Shown here piece by piece: positions 8,943 through 17,882 of a stretch of 47,380 nucleotides of DNA. This DNA is from an uncultured Pedosphaera sp. (GTDB taxonomy: Bacteria > Verrucomicrobiota > Verrucomicrobiia > Limisphaerales > Pedosphaeraceae). Where the stretch lies: assembly GCA_903930565.1 (NCBI GenBank), contig CAIYZC010000714.1, forward strand, positions 1-47,380. The letters run 5' to 3'. The notes beneath the pieces were generated by a model that ran no database searches, had not been told where the DNA came from, and was given only the letters and a program-made list of their open reading frames with translations. Made by a program: the position numbers and the translations under genes. Position 1 is the first letter of the stretch, and every line of letters starts with the position of its first letter.

Positions 8943-11900
8943 GTGAACCTGCGCCCGACACTTAACCCCGGCCCGCGTTCCGGCCCCCTCCTTCCGGCGG
9001 CGGCGGCCCTCCTCCTGCTGGCCTGGGCCGGTGCGCCCGCCGCCGCCCAGGACAAGAGCGGCGTGGGCTCCGGCGCCATCTCCGTGCCCTCCGGCCCCGG
9101 CTCGCTGGAGGGCCTCGGCGAGTCCTTCCAGCCCAGCCTCAATTCCGGCACCGCGAAGTACGAGGTCAAACTGCAAGTCCCACCCGGCCCCGTCGGATTC
9201 GAACCCGTGCTCCGCCTTGTTTATGAGTCCGGGAACGGCAATGGCCCCCTCGGCATCGGCTGGGACTTGGGCAATGATTTCGTGCAACGGCGCACGGACC
9301 AAGGCACCCCGACCTATGGGTTGATCCCCAACTTCCCGCGGGCGGACACCTTCATCACCGACGCCAAGGAGGAATTGGTCCCCACTGCCGGCGGGTATTA
9401 TTTCTGCAAGAATGAGGGGGCCTTCGTCCGCTACCAACCCGTGGGCGACCATTGGGAGGGCACCACGCCCACCGGGGTGCGGTTGCAATACGGCCTCACC
9501 CACGCGGGGCGCATCGAGGACACCAACTCCAGCCCCCCGCGGGTCTTCCGCTGGCTGCTGGAACGTGAGACCGACCCCCACGGCAACACCATCCTCTTCA
9601 CCTACACCAACTTCCCCGGCGCCCATGATCTCAACCAGAAGTATCTGGCCGGCATGGCCTACGGCGCCGGTTCCGCTCCGTGGGTGAATTTCCATTTCGT
9701 CCACTTTGTTTATGAGGATCGTCCCGATTGGTCCGAGGATTGCCGCGCCGGCTTCCCCGTGCGCACCGGCAAGCGTCTCCGCACCATTTACGTCGGCACC
9801 CAGGGCCCGGTATTGCCGGGCCATTTGCAGGGCGATTTCAACGGTGACGGCCTGCCCGACAACCTCGACCGGCGCTACGACCTCGCCTATCCCGCGGCCG
9901 CCGCCACAAACAACGCCCCGCGCTCCCTGCTCGGTTCCATCCAGGAGGTGGGCGCCGACGGCGTCAGCACCCTCCCGGCGGAAACCTTCGGCTACCATGC
10001 CACGCAACCGCCCGCCCTCCTCGCCGCCGCCGGGGCCACCATTTTCGGCACCAACGAACCCCGTTCCGTCATGGACAACCCCGTGGTGGAATTCTTCGAC
10101 GCCAACGGCGACGGCCTGCCCGACATCATCACCACCGACTCCGCCGGCGGGCCGCAGACCGTTTCCCTGAACCGCGGCACCACCACGGCGGGGGGAAAGA
10201 CCTTCTCCACTTGGAGCCTCCCGCAGCCCATGGCCGGCGCGGGTCTGGCCGCCAATTACCACCTGGCCACCCCCACCGTCCATCTCGCTGATATGGATGG
10301 CGACGGCCTCGCCGACCTGGTCGTGCGCAGTGCGAGCGACGACATTTTCTTCTTCCCCAACCAGGGATCCAACTCCTGGGGCAACCGCCTGCCGATGAGC
10401 GTGGCCGACTACCCGCCCCCGGCCCCTTACGGCGTCACCAATGTCCGCACCGCCGACCTTGATTTCGACAAGCGCATGGACATTCTCCAATGCGATGGAC
10501 TCCAGTATCGTCTGTGGCTCAACCTCGGTAACGGACAATACTTCCGCCGCATCACGGTGCCGCAAACGAACGGCTTTGATTTCGCGTTACCGCAGGTTCA
10601 GATCGCCGATTTCAATGGCGACCGTGTGCCCGACGTGGCGTGGGTCCGCCCCAACTCAATCACCGTCACTCCGGGGTTGGGCTACGCCCAATTCGGCGCC
10701 GCCGTGACCGTTTCCGTGCCGGATTTCGCCCCGGGAGGGCCGCGGTTTCTCAACTCCGACCTGATGGCGCGGGCCAAGCTCGTGGACATTGACGGCGACG
10801 GCTTGGCGGATTTGGTCATTGAGCGGGTTCCGGGCAATGAAATGTGGTACTGGCTCAACCAAGGCAATTACACCCTGGCCGGCCCGTTCGTCATCACCGG
10901 CATGCCTTCGTTGACCAGCCCCACCGCGGTCACCCGCTGGGCGGACCTCAACGGCAGCGGCACCGCGGATTGGGTTTTGGCGGATTCGCAGTCCACCCCC
11001 CGCTTGATGGCGGTGGATCTGGGCGCCCTGCTCAACGCCGGCGTCCCCGCCAACGCCCTCACCGCCATCACCAACGGGATCGGCGGCGTCACCTTGATCA
11101 ACTACACCCCCGCCTCCGGCTTCGCCCTGGCCGACGCCGCCGCGGGCGACCCCTGGACCGACCCCCTCCCGTTCCCCATGAGCGTCGTCGGCTCGGTCAC
11201 CAACCTCGATTCGCTGGGCGGCTCCACGGCCACCCGGTTCAGCTACCACCACCCCTATTACGACCCCGTCCAGCACCAGTTCCGCGGCTTCGCCCGCGCG
11301 GATGAAACGGCGGTGGGCGACGCCTCCGCCCCGAGCCTGCTCACCCGCACCTACTTCGACACCGGCAAGGCGTACGAGGCCATGAAGGGAAAGGCGGTGG
11401 GATCTTCCGTCGGCGGCACGGATGGCTCCATCTTCCAAACCGTCACCAACACCTACGCGCAGCCCCCCGTAATCCTCTACCAGGGCCTCAACGGCACCAA
11501 TGTGTCCCACTGCCCCCCGGCCGGCAGCCAGACCATGATCAGCGAGTTGGGCCGGGGTGCCCCCCGGGTGATCGCCTCCGCCTTCGCCTACGACCGCTAC
11601 GGCAACGAAACCATGCGCACCGAGTATGGCGTGGTGGCCGACGGGGATCCCACCGCCGGTCTGGACGAGCGCGTCACCACCACGGTTTACGCCCTCAACA
11701 CCAATGCCTGGCTCCTGCGCCGGCCGGCCCGCCGCGAGATTGGCGGCCTCACCAACGGAGTGCTCTCCCGCGTCGAGTTTTACTACGACGACCCCACTTA
11801 CTCCGGCGCCAACTTCGGCCAGGTTTCCGTCGGCGACGAAACCCTGCGCCGGGCTTGGACCAACGCCGCCAATCCCACCGGCTACCTCGCGGCCGCCCGC

Positions 11901-14900
11901 GGCGCTTATGACGCCTACGGCAACGCCATCCAGTTGCTCGACCCCCTCGCCGTCGCGCCCGGGGGGCTGCTGGATCCGGCCGGCGGTCATGCGCACGAGG
12001 TGGGGTACGACCCCCTCTTCCACACCTACCCGGTCACCGAGACCGCCCACGTGGGCAAGGGCGCCGCGGACCTGGTGTTCCAAGCGGATTACGACTACGG
12101 CTGGGGCGAGGCTGTCACCTTTCTGGACTTCAACGGCCATTCCACCCGCGCGGCTTTGGACCCGCTCGGCCGGATCACCGCCCTCTACAAACCGGGGGAC
12201 GCCGCCGATTACCCGTCGCTGGAGTTCCTTTACGCCCTGGCCGTGCCCACCCCCGGCGGCGGCTGGATCAACTATACGGAGACGCGGGCCCTCGACACCG
12301 ACCCCGGGGTCCCCGGCGACCATGTCTCCCACTACCTCCTGTCCCGCCATTTCATGGATGGCTGGGGCCGCTCCCGCGGGAGCAAGAGCGAAGCCGAACC
12401 GGCGCCGGGATCCGCCACTCCCCGTGTCACCCTCGGCGGGCTGGCCGTCTTCAATGCCCGCGGCGCGGCCGTGCGCTCCCTCAACCCCTGCTTTTCCCTC
12501 CTCCCCGCCACGAACCTCACCGACCTGCTGGCCTTCGAGGACATCACCACCCCTGGCTGGCAGGGCGCCTTCGAGGCCGGCGGCGCGCTCGTCAACCTGC
12601 CCCTCGCCGCCGCGCACCAGACCCGTCTCCAGTACGACGCCCTGCTCCGGGGGGTCGCCGTCACCAATGCCGACGGCACTTACCTCCTGACCACCTACGG
12701 CCCCCTGCAGGCCCGCTCCACCGATGAAAACCAGAGCGACCCCGCCGCCCCCGCCTTCGGCGGCGCCCGCGTGCGCTACTGGGACGGTCTCGGCCGCCTC
12801 GTCGCCGTGGACGAAGTCACCCAGTCGAACGACGACGGCACCCCCGGCGCCGACTGGCATGCCTGGACCACCCGGTTCCAATACGACGTCAACAACGAGC
12901 TCGCCCAGACCACCGATTCCCAGGGCAACGTCCAGACCATCACCAGCGACGGCTTGATGCGCACCATCGCCAACAATGACCCCGACCGCGGCAGCTCCAC
13001 CTTCCAGTACGACGACGCCTCCAACCTGGTGCGGAGCACGGATGCCAAGGGGCAGGTCACCACCCGCACTTACGATGGGATGAACCGCTTGCTGGGCGTG
13101 GATTTTCACGACGAGGCCCTGCCCTACTCCGCCCGGCGCAGCTACAATCCCGCCCTCCCGCTCACCGCCGCCAACCGGCCGGACATCGCTTATTTCTACG
13201 ACGTGCCGGCCGCCAATCTCGACCAGGGCGACAACACCACCGCCACCGCCCGCAACACCAAGGGCCGCCGTGCGTACGCCTGGAGCCCGGCCGGGGAGGA
13301 GCACTACTCCTTCGACGACCGCGGCCGGCCCGAGTACATCGTCACCCGCATGGCCGACCCCGGCTTTTACCCCTCCCTCCAAGGGTCCAACGCCCCGGCC
13401 AACCCCCGGCTGGTCGCCTACAAGACCGCCCTGACCCAGGACTCGCTGGACCGCCCCATCTCGCTGACTTACCCCGACAACGACCAGATCAGCTACCAAT
13501 ACAATCAGCGCGGCCTGGCCTCCGGCATTGTCGGCGGGCCCAATGGCAACATCATCGCCGGCGTCACCTACGCCCCTTCCGCCACCCCGCTCACCCTGGA
13601 TTACGGCAACGGCGTGCGCAACAGCTACCAGCACGACAACCGCCTCCGCCCCGTCCAGTTGCAGGCCCTGCGGCAGTCCGCTTCGGCCGGCGATCCCAAC
13701 CTCATCAAGCTCGGTTACACCTACGACCCCGCCTCAAATATTCGTCAAATCACCGACCTGCGCCCCGCCTCCGCCGTCCCCGCCGGCGATCCCCGCAGGA
13801 ACACGCAGATCTTTCAATACGACGATCTATACCGCCTCCAGGGCGTGCAGTATTCCTTCCACACCCCCGGCCAGGCAGTGCGCAACGACGGGCAAATCAA
13901 TTACCGCTACGACCGCATCGGCAACTCCCTCGCCCAGGCCTCCACCCTGGCGGTCCGCGACCCCGTCTCCCGCCAACCCCTAGCCAACGTGGGGACGCTG
14001 ACCAGCGGCGGCACGGCCGGCACTTGGAACCGCCACGGCCGCGCCCCGGGCGACCCCGCCGGCCCCCACGCCCTCACCCACATCGCCGGCGCCCCCGCCG
14101 GCACCACCGACCGGGATTTCGCCGTGGACGACAACGGCAACGTGCTGAACTTCGACGGCCTGGCCTGCACTTGGGATTTCAACGACCGGTTGGTCATCGC
14201 CGAAAACACCCAGATGCGGGCCGAATACACCTACGACCACCTGGGCCGGCGCGCCCGCAAGTCGGTCACCTACAAACCCGGCAGCCCGAATTACCAACCT
14301 TCGGCCCCCACGGTCACCACGCTGTACCCTTCGCCGCAATTTGAAGTGCGGGAGCACGACGCGCCGACCAAATATGTTTATAATGGGGGCAACCGGGTGG
14401 CGCACGTGACCGGCGCGCTCTCGAACCGGCCCTTGCGTCAGCGGCTGCGGTTGACCGCCGGTTGGAATCTCTGTTCCTTGACGTTGGCCACGGATGATTG
14501 CGCGGGGCAACTTGCGGCCGGCGCTCCACCCGGCACCGTCGTCGCGGTGTGCCTTTGGTCACCCACCACGGGCGCCTTCACCCCCCTGCCACCCGGCGGC
14601 GGCACGCCGGCGGGGGCGGTGCTCTGGATCAACGTGGCCGGCGACGTGAACCTGAGCGCGGCCGGGACGTACCAGCCGCCCGCCGACACCAGCTTGCCGG
14701 CGGGCGGCAGCTACTTCGCGCCCACCGGGTTTGATCCCTGGGCGTTGGCCGCGGAGCTGCCGGCCAACGCCACCGCCTGGCAACCCCAAGCGGGCACCAA
14801 TGCCTGGTGGGTTTATGGTGGCGCGGCACCTCCGGCCCCGGGCGATTTCCCGGCCATCCTCGCCCCCGGCTCCGCCGCGTTTGTTCAGCTGCCCGCCCCG

Positions 14901-16022
14901 GCCGTCTTCGCCGCGCCAGCACCCGCCCTCCAGATCCGCTATTACCATCAGGATCACCTCGGCTCCGCCGCCAGTCTCACCGACGCCGCCGGCAACCTCG
15001 TTTCCGAGACCGCCTACCTCCCCTACGGAGGCGCCCGTTCCTCTTTCGGCCGCGGCGCCGTGGCCGAACCCTACGGCTACATCCAGGTCGAGAATGACGC
15101 CGAAAGCGGCCTCCTGGCCTGCGGCGCCCGCCAGTTGGCCCCCGGCTTGGGCCGCTTCCTCAGCGTCGATCCCCGGTTCGCCATGGGTGATCCCAACCCC
15201 CAGCGGGCCAATCTCTACGCTTACTGCGGCAACCAGCCCTTCCGCTACCTCGATCCCAATGGCGAAAATTGGCTCATAGATAAGCTCGGAATCAAGTTCT
15301 CCGATCCAAAGTTCGTCGGTCCCAATGCCTACATCGTTGGACCCGACGATACGCTCATCATTGGCACCGAGACCGCCGAAAAGGAAAACACCGCCAAGAA
15401 CCAAGCCCTCTACGTGGGCACCGGCATTCATGCCCGCGCATTGGATGGGAAGGGAAACCAAGACAAACCCGTCAAAGGACAGCTCAAGGGGGTCTTGAAC
15501 CTGACCGTAAAAGCTCAAGTCAGCCTTGGTCAGTTTAAAATCGTCTCAGGTAAGAGCGACGACGGCCTCTGGGGCGTCTCCGCGGCGGTCAATGCCCCTT
15601 ATGTCAGCGTGGAGGGAGGGAGATCCTTCGGTTCGGTCGGTGTCAGCGCGAAGGCTTCGGGCGGCTCGATCGAGGGATCCGTTACCGCATTTGGCGTCAA
15701 GAACCGGGTCGAATTGGGGTTGACCATTGGCATCGGGTACAGAGCCGGGGCGATGGGTAAACTCACCCTGCCCTTCTTCGAATACACCTACGATGCCACC
15801 CCCGCCGCCAAATTCCTTTTGAACAAGGCCGCGGAGAAGAGCGCCACGATCAACGCCGCCCAAACCGCCTTCAAATCCGGGCTGCAAACTTACAAGGACA
15901 CCATTGTGAACACCATCAAGCACCCCGTGGATACGGCCAAAAGTATTGGAAACGCCGCCAGCGATGCCGCCCAGAGGGGGCTCAGCAGTTTCAATTCGGC
16001 GATTGGCATCCCCAACTTTTAG
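8943..16022 (+). CDS. Exported SpvB/TcdB-middle/RHS protein (Tc-toxin B-C fusion-like)
   Basis: The product has 2359 residues. The start is the GTG at 8943, because it directly precedes a Sec signal peptide (hydrophobic stretch, then APAAAQ); the frame has no better ATG. Residues about 38-330 match the SpvB N-terminal domain ('GSGAISVPSGPGSLEGLGES', 'GNGPLGIGWDLG'). FG-GAP/VCBS loops run to about 690. A TcdB middle domain covers about 710-800 ('NGIGGVTLINYTP', 'HHPYYD', 'FRGFARADE'). YD/RHS repeats fill about 1000-1830, and the RHS core ends at 'YHQDHLGSA', 'GRFLSVDP', 'NLYAYCGNQP' and 'YLDPNG' (about 2105). Between 'YNGGNRVAHV' and the DHLGS motif lies a foreign insert of about 165 residues starting 'LTAGWNLCSLTL'. 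In known Tc B-C toxins the RHS shell encloses the C-terminal effector; here the final 253 residues are the candidate cargo. Unlike canonical Tc subunits it has a signal peptide. Likely cotranscribed with the gene upstream. Confidence 0.93.
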   Translation: MNLRPTLNPGPRSGPLLPAAAALLLLAWAGAPAAAQDKSGVGSGAISVPSGPGSLEGLGESFQPSLNSGTAKYEVKLQVPPGPVGFEPVLRLVYESGNGNGPLGIGWDLGNDFVQRRTDQGTPTYGLIPNFPRADTFITDAKEELVPTAGGYYFCKNEGAFVRYQPVGDHWEGTTPTGVRLQYGLTHAGRIEDTNSSPPRVFRWLLERETDPHGNTILFTYTNFPGAHDLNQKYLAGMAYGAGSAPWVNFHFVHFVYEDRPDWSEDCRAGFPVRTGKRLRTIYVGTQGPVLPGHLQGDFNGDGLPDNLDRRYDLAYPAAAATNNAPRSLLGSIQEVGADGVSTLPAETFGYHATQPPALLAAAGATIFGTNEPRSVMDNPVVEFFDANGDGLPDIITTDSAGGPQTVSLNRGTTTAGGKTFSTWSLPQPMAGAGLAANYHLATPTVHLADMDGDGLADLVVRSASDDIFFFPNQGSNSWGNRLPMSVADYPPPAPYGVTNVRTADLDFDKRMDILQCDGLQYRLWLNLGNGQYFRRITVPQTNGFDFALPQVQIADFNGDRVPDVAWVRPNSITVTPGLGYAQFGAAVTVSVPDFAPGGPRFLNSDLMARAKLVDIDGDGLADLVIERVPGNEMWYWLNQGNYTLAGPFVITGMPSLTSPTAVTRWADLNGSGTADWVLADSQSTPRLMAVDLGALLNAGVPANALTAITNGIGGVTLINYTPASGFALADAAAGDPWTDPLPFPMSVVGSVTNLDSLGGSTATRFSYHHPYYDPVQHQFRGFARADETAVGDASAPSLLTRTYFDTGKAYEAMKGKAVGSSVGGTDGSIFQTVTNTYAQPPVILYQGLNGTNVSHCPPAGSQTMISELGRGAPRVIASAFAYDRYGNETMRTEYGVVADGDPTAGLDERVTTTVYALNTNAWLLRRPARREIGGLTNGVLSRVEFYYDDPTYSGANFGQVSVGDETLRRAWTNAANPTGYLAAARGAYDAYGNAIQLLDPLAVAPGGLLDPAGGHAHEVGYDPLFHTYPVTETAHVGKGAADLVFQADYDYGWGEAVTFLDFNGHSTRAALDPLGRITALYKPGDAADYPSLEFLYALAVPTPGGGWINYTETRALDTDPGVPGDHVSHYLLSRHFMDGWGRSRGSKSEAEPAPGSATPRVTLGGLAVFNARGAAVRSLNPCFSLLPATNLTDLLAFEDITTPGWQGAFEAGGALVNLPLAAAHQTRLQYDALLRGVAVTNADGTYLLTTYGPLQARSTDENQSDPAAPAFGGARVRYWDGLGRLVAVDEVTQSNDDGTPGADWHAWTTRFQYDVNNELAQTTDSQGNVQTITSDGLMRTIANNDPDRGSSTFQYDDASNLVRSTDAKGQVTTRTYDGMNRLLGVDFHDEALPYSARRSYNPALPLTAANRPDIAYFYDVPAANLDQGDNTTATARNTKGRRAYAWSPAGEEHYSFDDRGRPEYIVTRMADPGFYPSLQGSNAPANPRLVAYKTALTQDSLDRPISLTYPDNDQISYQYNQRGLASGIVGGPNGNIIAGVTYAPSATPLTLDYGNGVRNSYQHDNRLRPVQLQALRQSASAGDPNLIKLGYTYDPASNIRQITDLRPASAVPAGDPRRNTQIFQYDDLYRLQGVQYSFHTPGQAVRNDGQINYRYDRIGNSLAQASTLAVRDPVSRQPLANVGTLTSGGTAGTWNRHGRAPGDPAGPHALTHIAGAPAGTTDRDFAVDDNGNVLNFDGLACTWDFNDRLVIAENTQMRAEYTYDHLGRRARKSVTYKPGSPNYQPSAPTVTTLYPSPQFEVREHDAPTKYVYNGGNRVAHVTGALSNRPLRQRLRLTAGWNLCSLTLATDDCAGQLAAGAPPGTVVAVCLWSPTTGAFTPLPPGGGTPAGAVLWINVAGDVNLSAAGTYQPPADTSLPAGGSYFAPTGFDPWALAAELPANATAWQPQAGTNAWWVYGGAAPPAPGDFPAILAPGSAAFVQLPAPAVFAAPAPALQIRYYHQDHLGSAASLTDAAGNLVSETAYLPYGGARSSFGRGAVAEPYGYIQVENDAESGLLACGARQLAPGLGRFLSVDPRFAMGDPNPQRANLYAYCGNQPFRYLDPNGENWLIDKLGIKFSDPKFVGPNAYIVGPDDTLIIGTETAEKENTAKNQALYVGTGIHARALDGKGNQDKPVKGQLKGVLNLTVKAQVSLGQFKIVSGKSDDGLWGVSAAVNAPYVSVEGGRSFGSVGVSAKASGGSIEGSVTAFGVKNRVELGLTIGIGYRAGAMGKLTLPFFEYTYDATPAAKFLLNKAAEKSATINAAQTAFKSGLQTYKDTIVNTIKHPVDTAKSIGNAASDAAQRGLSSFNSAIGIPNF
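14424..14930 (+). other. 'GWNL'-type domain inserted in the RHS core
   Basis: Inside the RHS core, 'YNGGNRVAHV' and 'IRYYHQDHLGSA' are normally separated by a short link. Here about 165 residues intervene, rich in Pro, Ala, Gly and Trp, opening with 'LTAGWNLCSLTL'. That opening resembles the GWNL(V/I)SLP start of small beta modules found in many exported bacterial proteins. The reading frame is continuous and composition matches the flanks, so it is part of the protein rather than an assembly error. Its role is unknown. Confidence 0.5.
15259..16019 (+). other. Variable C-terminal tip of the RHS protein (candidate effector)
   Basis: This is the coding stretch after the RHS 'DPNG' motif. Its base composition is visibly poorer in G and C than the RHS core before it, as is usual for exchangeable RHS tips. 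The peptide has a Gly/Ser/Val-rich middle with alternating hydrophobic residues ('VSVEGGRSFGSVGVSAKASG'), suggesting beta strands, then an Ala/Lys-rich helical end ('LLNKAAEKSATINAAQTA', 'TAKSIGNAASDAAQRG'). I recognise no nuclease, ADP-ribosyltransferase, deaminase or other known toxin motif. No small gene placed like an immunity gene follows. Confidence 0.55.
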
Positions 16023-16040
16023 CGGCTTCGGAGATGGATT

Positions 16041-16044
16041 AGGA
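16041..16044 (+). promoter_or_regulatory. Ribosome binding site AGGA
   Basis: AGGA sits 5 nt before the ATG at 16050. It supports that start and translation of the small third gene from the same transcript as the RHS gene. Confidence 0.5.
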
Positions 16045-16049
16045 ATGAT

Positions 16050-16898
16050 ATGTACAGCTTTTCTCGCCGATCTCGGTTGGTTTACGGAATCGGGCTTTGG
16101 CTCCTAACTCCCGTCGCGCCACTGCCCGCCCAAAACCTGCCCGCCCTCCCCGAACCCGGGCTGCTCTGGTATGGCGCCCTCTCGCCCGCCAACACCGCCG
16201 GCACCAACCCGCCGCCGCCCGCCGCGGTGCAATGGTCGGTCAACGGCAACGCGTCCAGCGCCGTGGTCAACGCCACGGTGGTGAGCATCAACGGCCAGTA
16301 TTTCTACGTCGCCCGACTGCCTTTCGAGACCCGGCAACTGGGCGGAATGACCTTGGCGCCGGGCTCCAACACCCTGGCCTTCAGTTTGCCGGGCGCGCTT
16401 TACACGCGCGCCGCCTTAGTGAACGGGCTTTCCGCCACCATCGCCGGCTCCACTTCAGGCAACCTCACCAACTTCGGGTGCGGCGTGACCAACCGCGGTG
16501 CCCAGGAGCGCATCGATCTAGTCTTCGGCGCCGCCCGCGAAACCTTCGCCCAATGGGCCGTGCGCTATTTCGGCACCACCAACATCGATCCGAACGCCGA
16601 CCCCGACGGCGACGGCCTCACCAATTATCAAGAATACCTGGCCGGCACGAACCCGTTGGACAAATCCTCCACGCTCCTCATCAACGGCTTCCAAGCCGAC
16701 CCCGCCGGGGGCATCACCTTTTCCTGGCCCAGCGTCCCCGGCCGCACTTACGTGATCTACCGATCCTCCGCCCTCACCCAACCCTTCACTCCCGTCCTCA
16801 CCGGTTACACCGCCGCGGCCGCCACGTCCACCTTTCACGACCCCGCCGCCGCCAGCCCCGGACCTTGGTTTTACCGGCTGGCCGTGACGGGTAACTGA
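16050..16898 (+). CDS. Exported TSP3-repeat protein with C-terminal FYR module
   Basis: The product has 282 residues. The N-terminus is a signal peptide ('LVYGIGLWLLTPVAPLPAQ'). The middle, about 30-175, is a beta-type domain I cannot name. At about 190-212 there is a thrombospondin type 3/EF-like calcium motif ('DPDGDGLTNYQEYL'), followed by a C-terminal module with 'PGRTYVIYRSS' and 'PWFYRLAV'. The same kind of C-terminus occurs on two other exported proteins in this window, the protease at 40412-42004 and the FN3 protein at 38454-39911. The gene begins 27 bp after the RHS gene and has its own AGGA site, so it is probably the last gene of that operon. It could be an accessory or surface-attachment partner of the Tc-like proteins. 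It does not look like an immunity protein, which would normally be small and often cytoplasmic. Confidence 0.88.
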   Translation: MYSFSRRSRLVYGIGLWLLTPVAPLPAQNLPALPEPGLLWYGALSPANTAGTNPPPPAAVQWSVNGNASSAVVNATVVSINGQYFYVARLPFETRQLGGMTLAPGSNTLAFSLPGALYTRAALVNGLSATIAGSTSGNLTNFGCGVTNRGAQERIDLVFGAARETFAQWAVRYFGTTNIDPNADPDGDGLTNYQEYLAGTNPLDKSSTLLINGFQADPAGGITFSWPSVPGRTYVIYRSSALTQPFTPVLTGYTAAAATSTFHDPAAASPGPWFYRLAVTGN

Positions 16899-17405
16899 AT
16901 GATCAGCCCGGACCGGCACGATTTCAATCCGCCGCGGGCAAAAGCGACGGACAGGAAGGTGGATAAATTCCGAAATACTTGAACCTGCAGGTCTGCTTCG
17001 GCGCTGCGTCCCGGCGCACCGCCCAATCCCCAACGGACCGAAGCTTCGCCCGGCCGTACTTGCGATGGGCTCCCCGCCGGAGGCAGTGTCCGATCATGCC
17101 TGCCCAGCCGAACACCCTTCGGGGGCGCCCGGGAACACTGCCGGATGGAAGCCGGGATAAGTTCATGAAGCGGCCAGGTGGGAACTGCTTTTCGCCCTCC
17201 CTTTTTGCCGGGCGGCTCCGTTTGGTTCGCTGGGAGGCGTGCCCGGGTGCGGCGTAGGGCTTTCACCCCATGGTGGTTCCCGTCACGCCGGCGCAGTGTT
17301 CAGGTTGGCACCCGTGTCCATCGCCGCGAGATCGCCAGATTGAACCGGCCTCGAGCGCGATGCCAATGGCGGACACACACTCAACGCAAAACGAAAGCAA
17401 CCAAC
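16899..17405. other. Intergenic region, no gene seen
   Basis: These 507 bp separate the Tc-like operon from the Met-rich protein gene. The open frames here are short, rich in Arg and Pro and have no recognisable motif. I see no clear hairpin followed by a T tract and no strong promoter, although a promoter for the downstream gene must lie here or further upstream. Confidence 0.5.
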
Positions 17406-17882
17406 ATGAAAATTCACACCAACACCAGCGTCGTCCTTCTTACCGGCTGCGCCCTGGCTCTCGCCCTGGCCTTTTGGCAGCCGGCCAAAGCCCGGGCCGC
17501 GGAGTCCGGGGACGGCAAAGCGATGATGACCGAGAGCAACATGATGCACCGCTGCCAGGTCATGCAGGAACAGCATGAAAAAATGAACGCCGACACGATG
17601 GCCCAAGACGCCGATCTGACCGCCAAAGTTGCCGGGATGAACAGTGCGCCCGAGGATGCCAAATTGGGCCGGATGGCCGCCATTCTCACGCAAATGGTTG
17701 AGCAGCGGACCGCAATGAATGCCCGCCGGGCCAAGATGGATGAACAAATGATGCAGCATATGATGGGTCATATGCAGATGGGCGCGCAATCCATGGCGCA
17801 GTGCCCGATGATGAAAGGCATGAAGGGCATGAACGGAAAAGCGATGGACGCCCACAAGGAGCACCAAGCCGAAACCAAATGA
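17406..17882 (+). CDS. Exported Met/His-rich protein, probable metal-binding
   Basis: The product has 158 residues. The ATG at 17406 is chosen because it starts a clear signal peptide ('VVLLTGCALALALAFWQPA', cleavage probably near ARA-AES); the frame is open further upstream but that part is Arg-rich and unconvincing. The mature protein is dominated by methionine with interspersed His and Cys ('MMTESNMMHRCQVMQEQHEK', 'MMQHMMGHMQMG', 'CPMMKGMKGM') and is predicted to be helical. Such Met/His clusters typically bind copper(I) or other soft metals in the periplasm, so a metal-buffering or resistance role is plausible but inferred. The cysteine inside the signal segment ('TGC') is not a convincing lipobox. 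The gene stands alone, with about 500 bp and 1 kb of non-coding DNA on either side. Confidence 0.85.
   Translation: MKIHTNTSVVLLTGCALALALAFWQPAKARAAESGDGKAMMTESNMMHRCQVMQEQHEKMNADTMAQDADLTAKVAGMNSAPEDAKLGRMAAILTQMVEQRTAMNARRAKMDEQMMQHMMGHMQMGAQSMAQCPMMKGMKGMNGKAMDAHKEHQAETK

Noticed and set aside
10656..13634. Long open minus-strand frame (992 codons) opposite the RHS gene
   Set aside because: Gly/Val/Ala/Arg-rich shadow caused by high GC at third codon positions; no family match.
16899..17405. Possible tRNA or small RNA in the gap
   Set aside because: No cloverleaf-like stems or CCA end found by eye.
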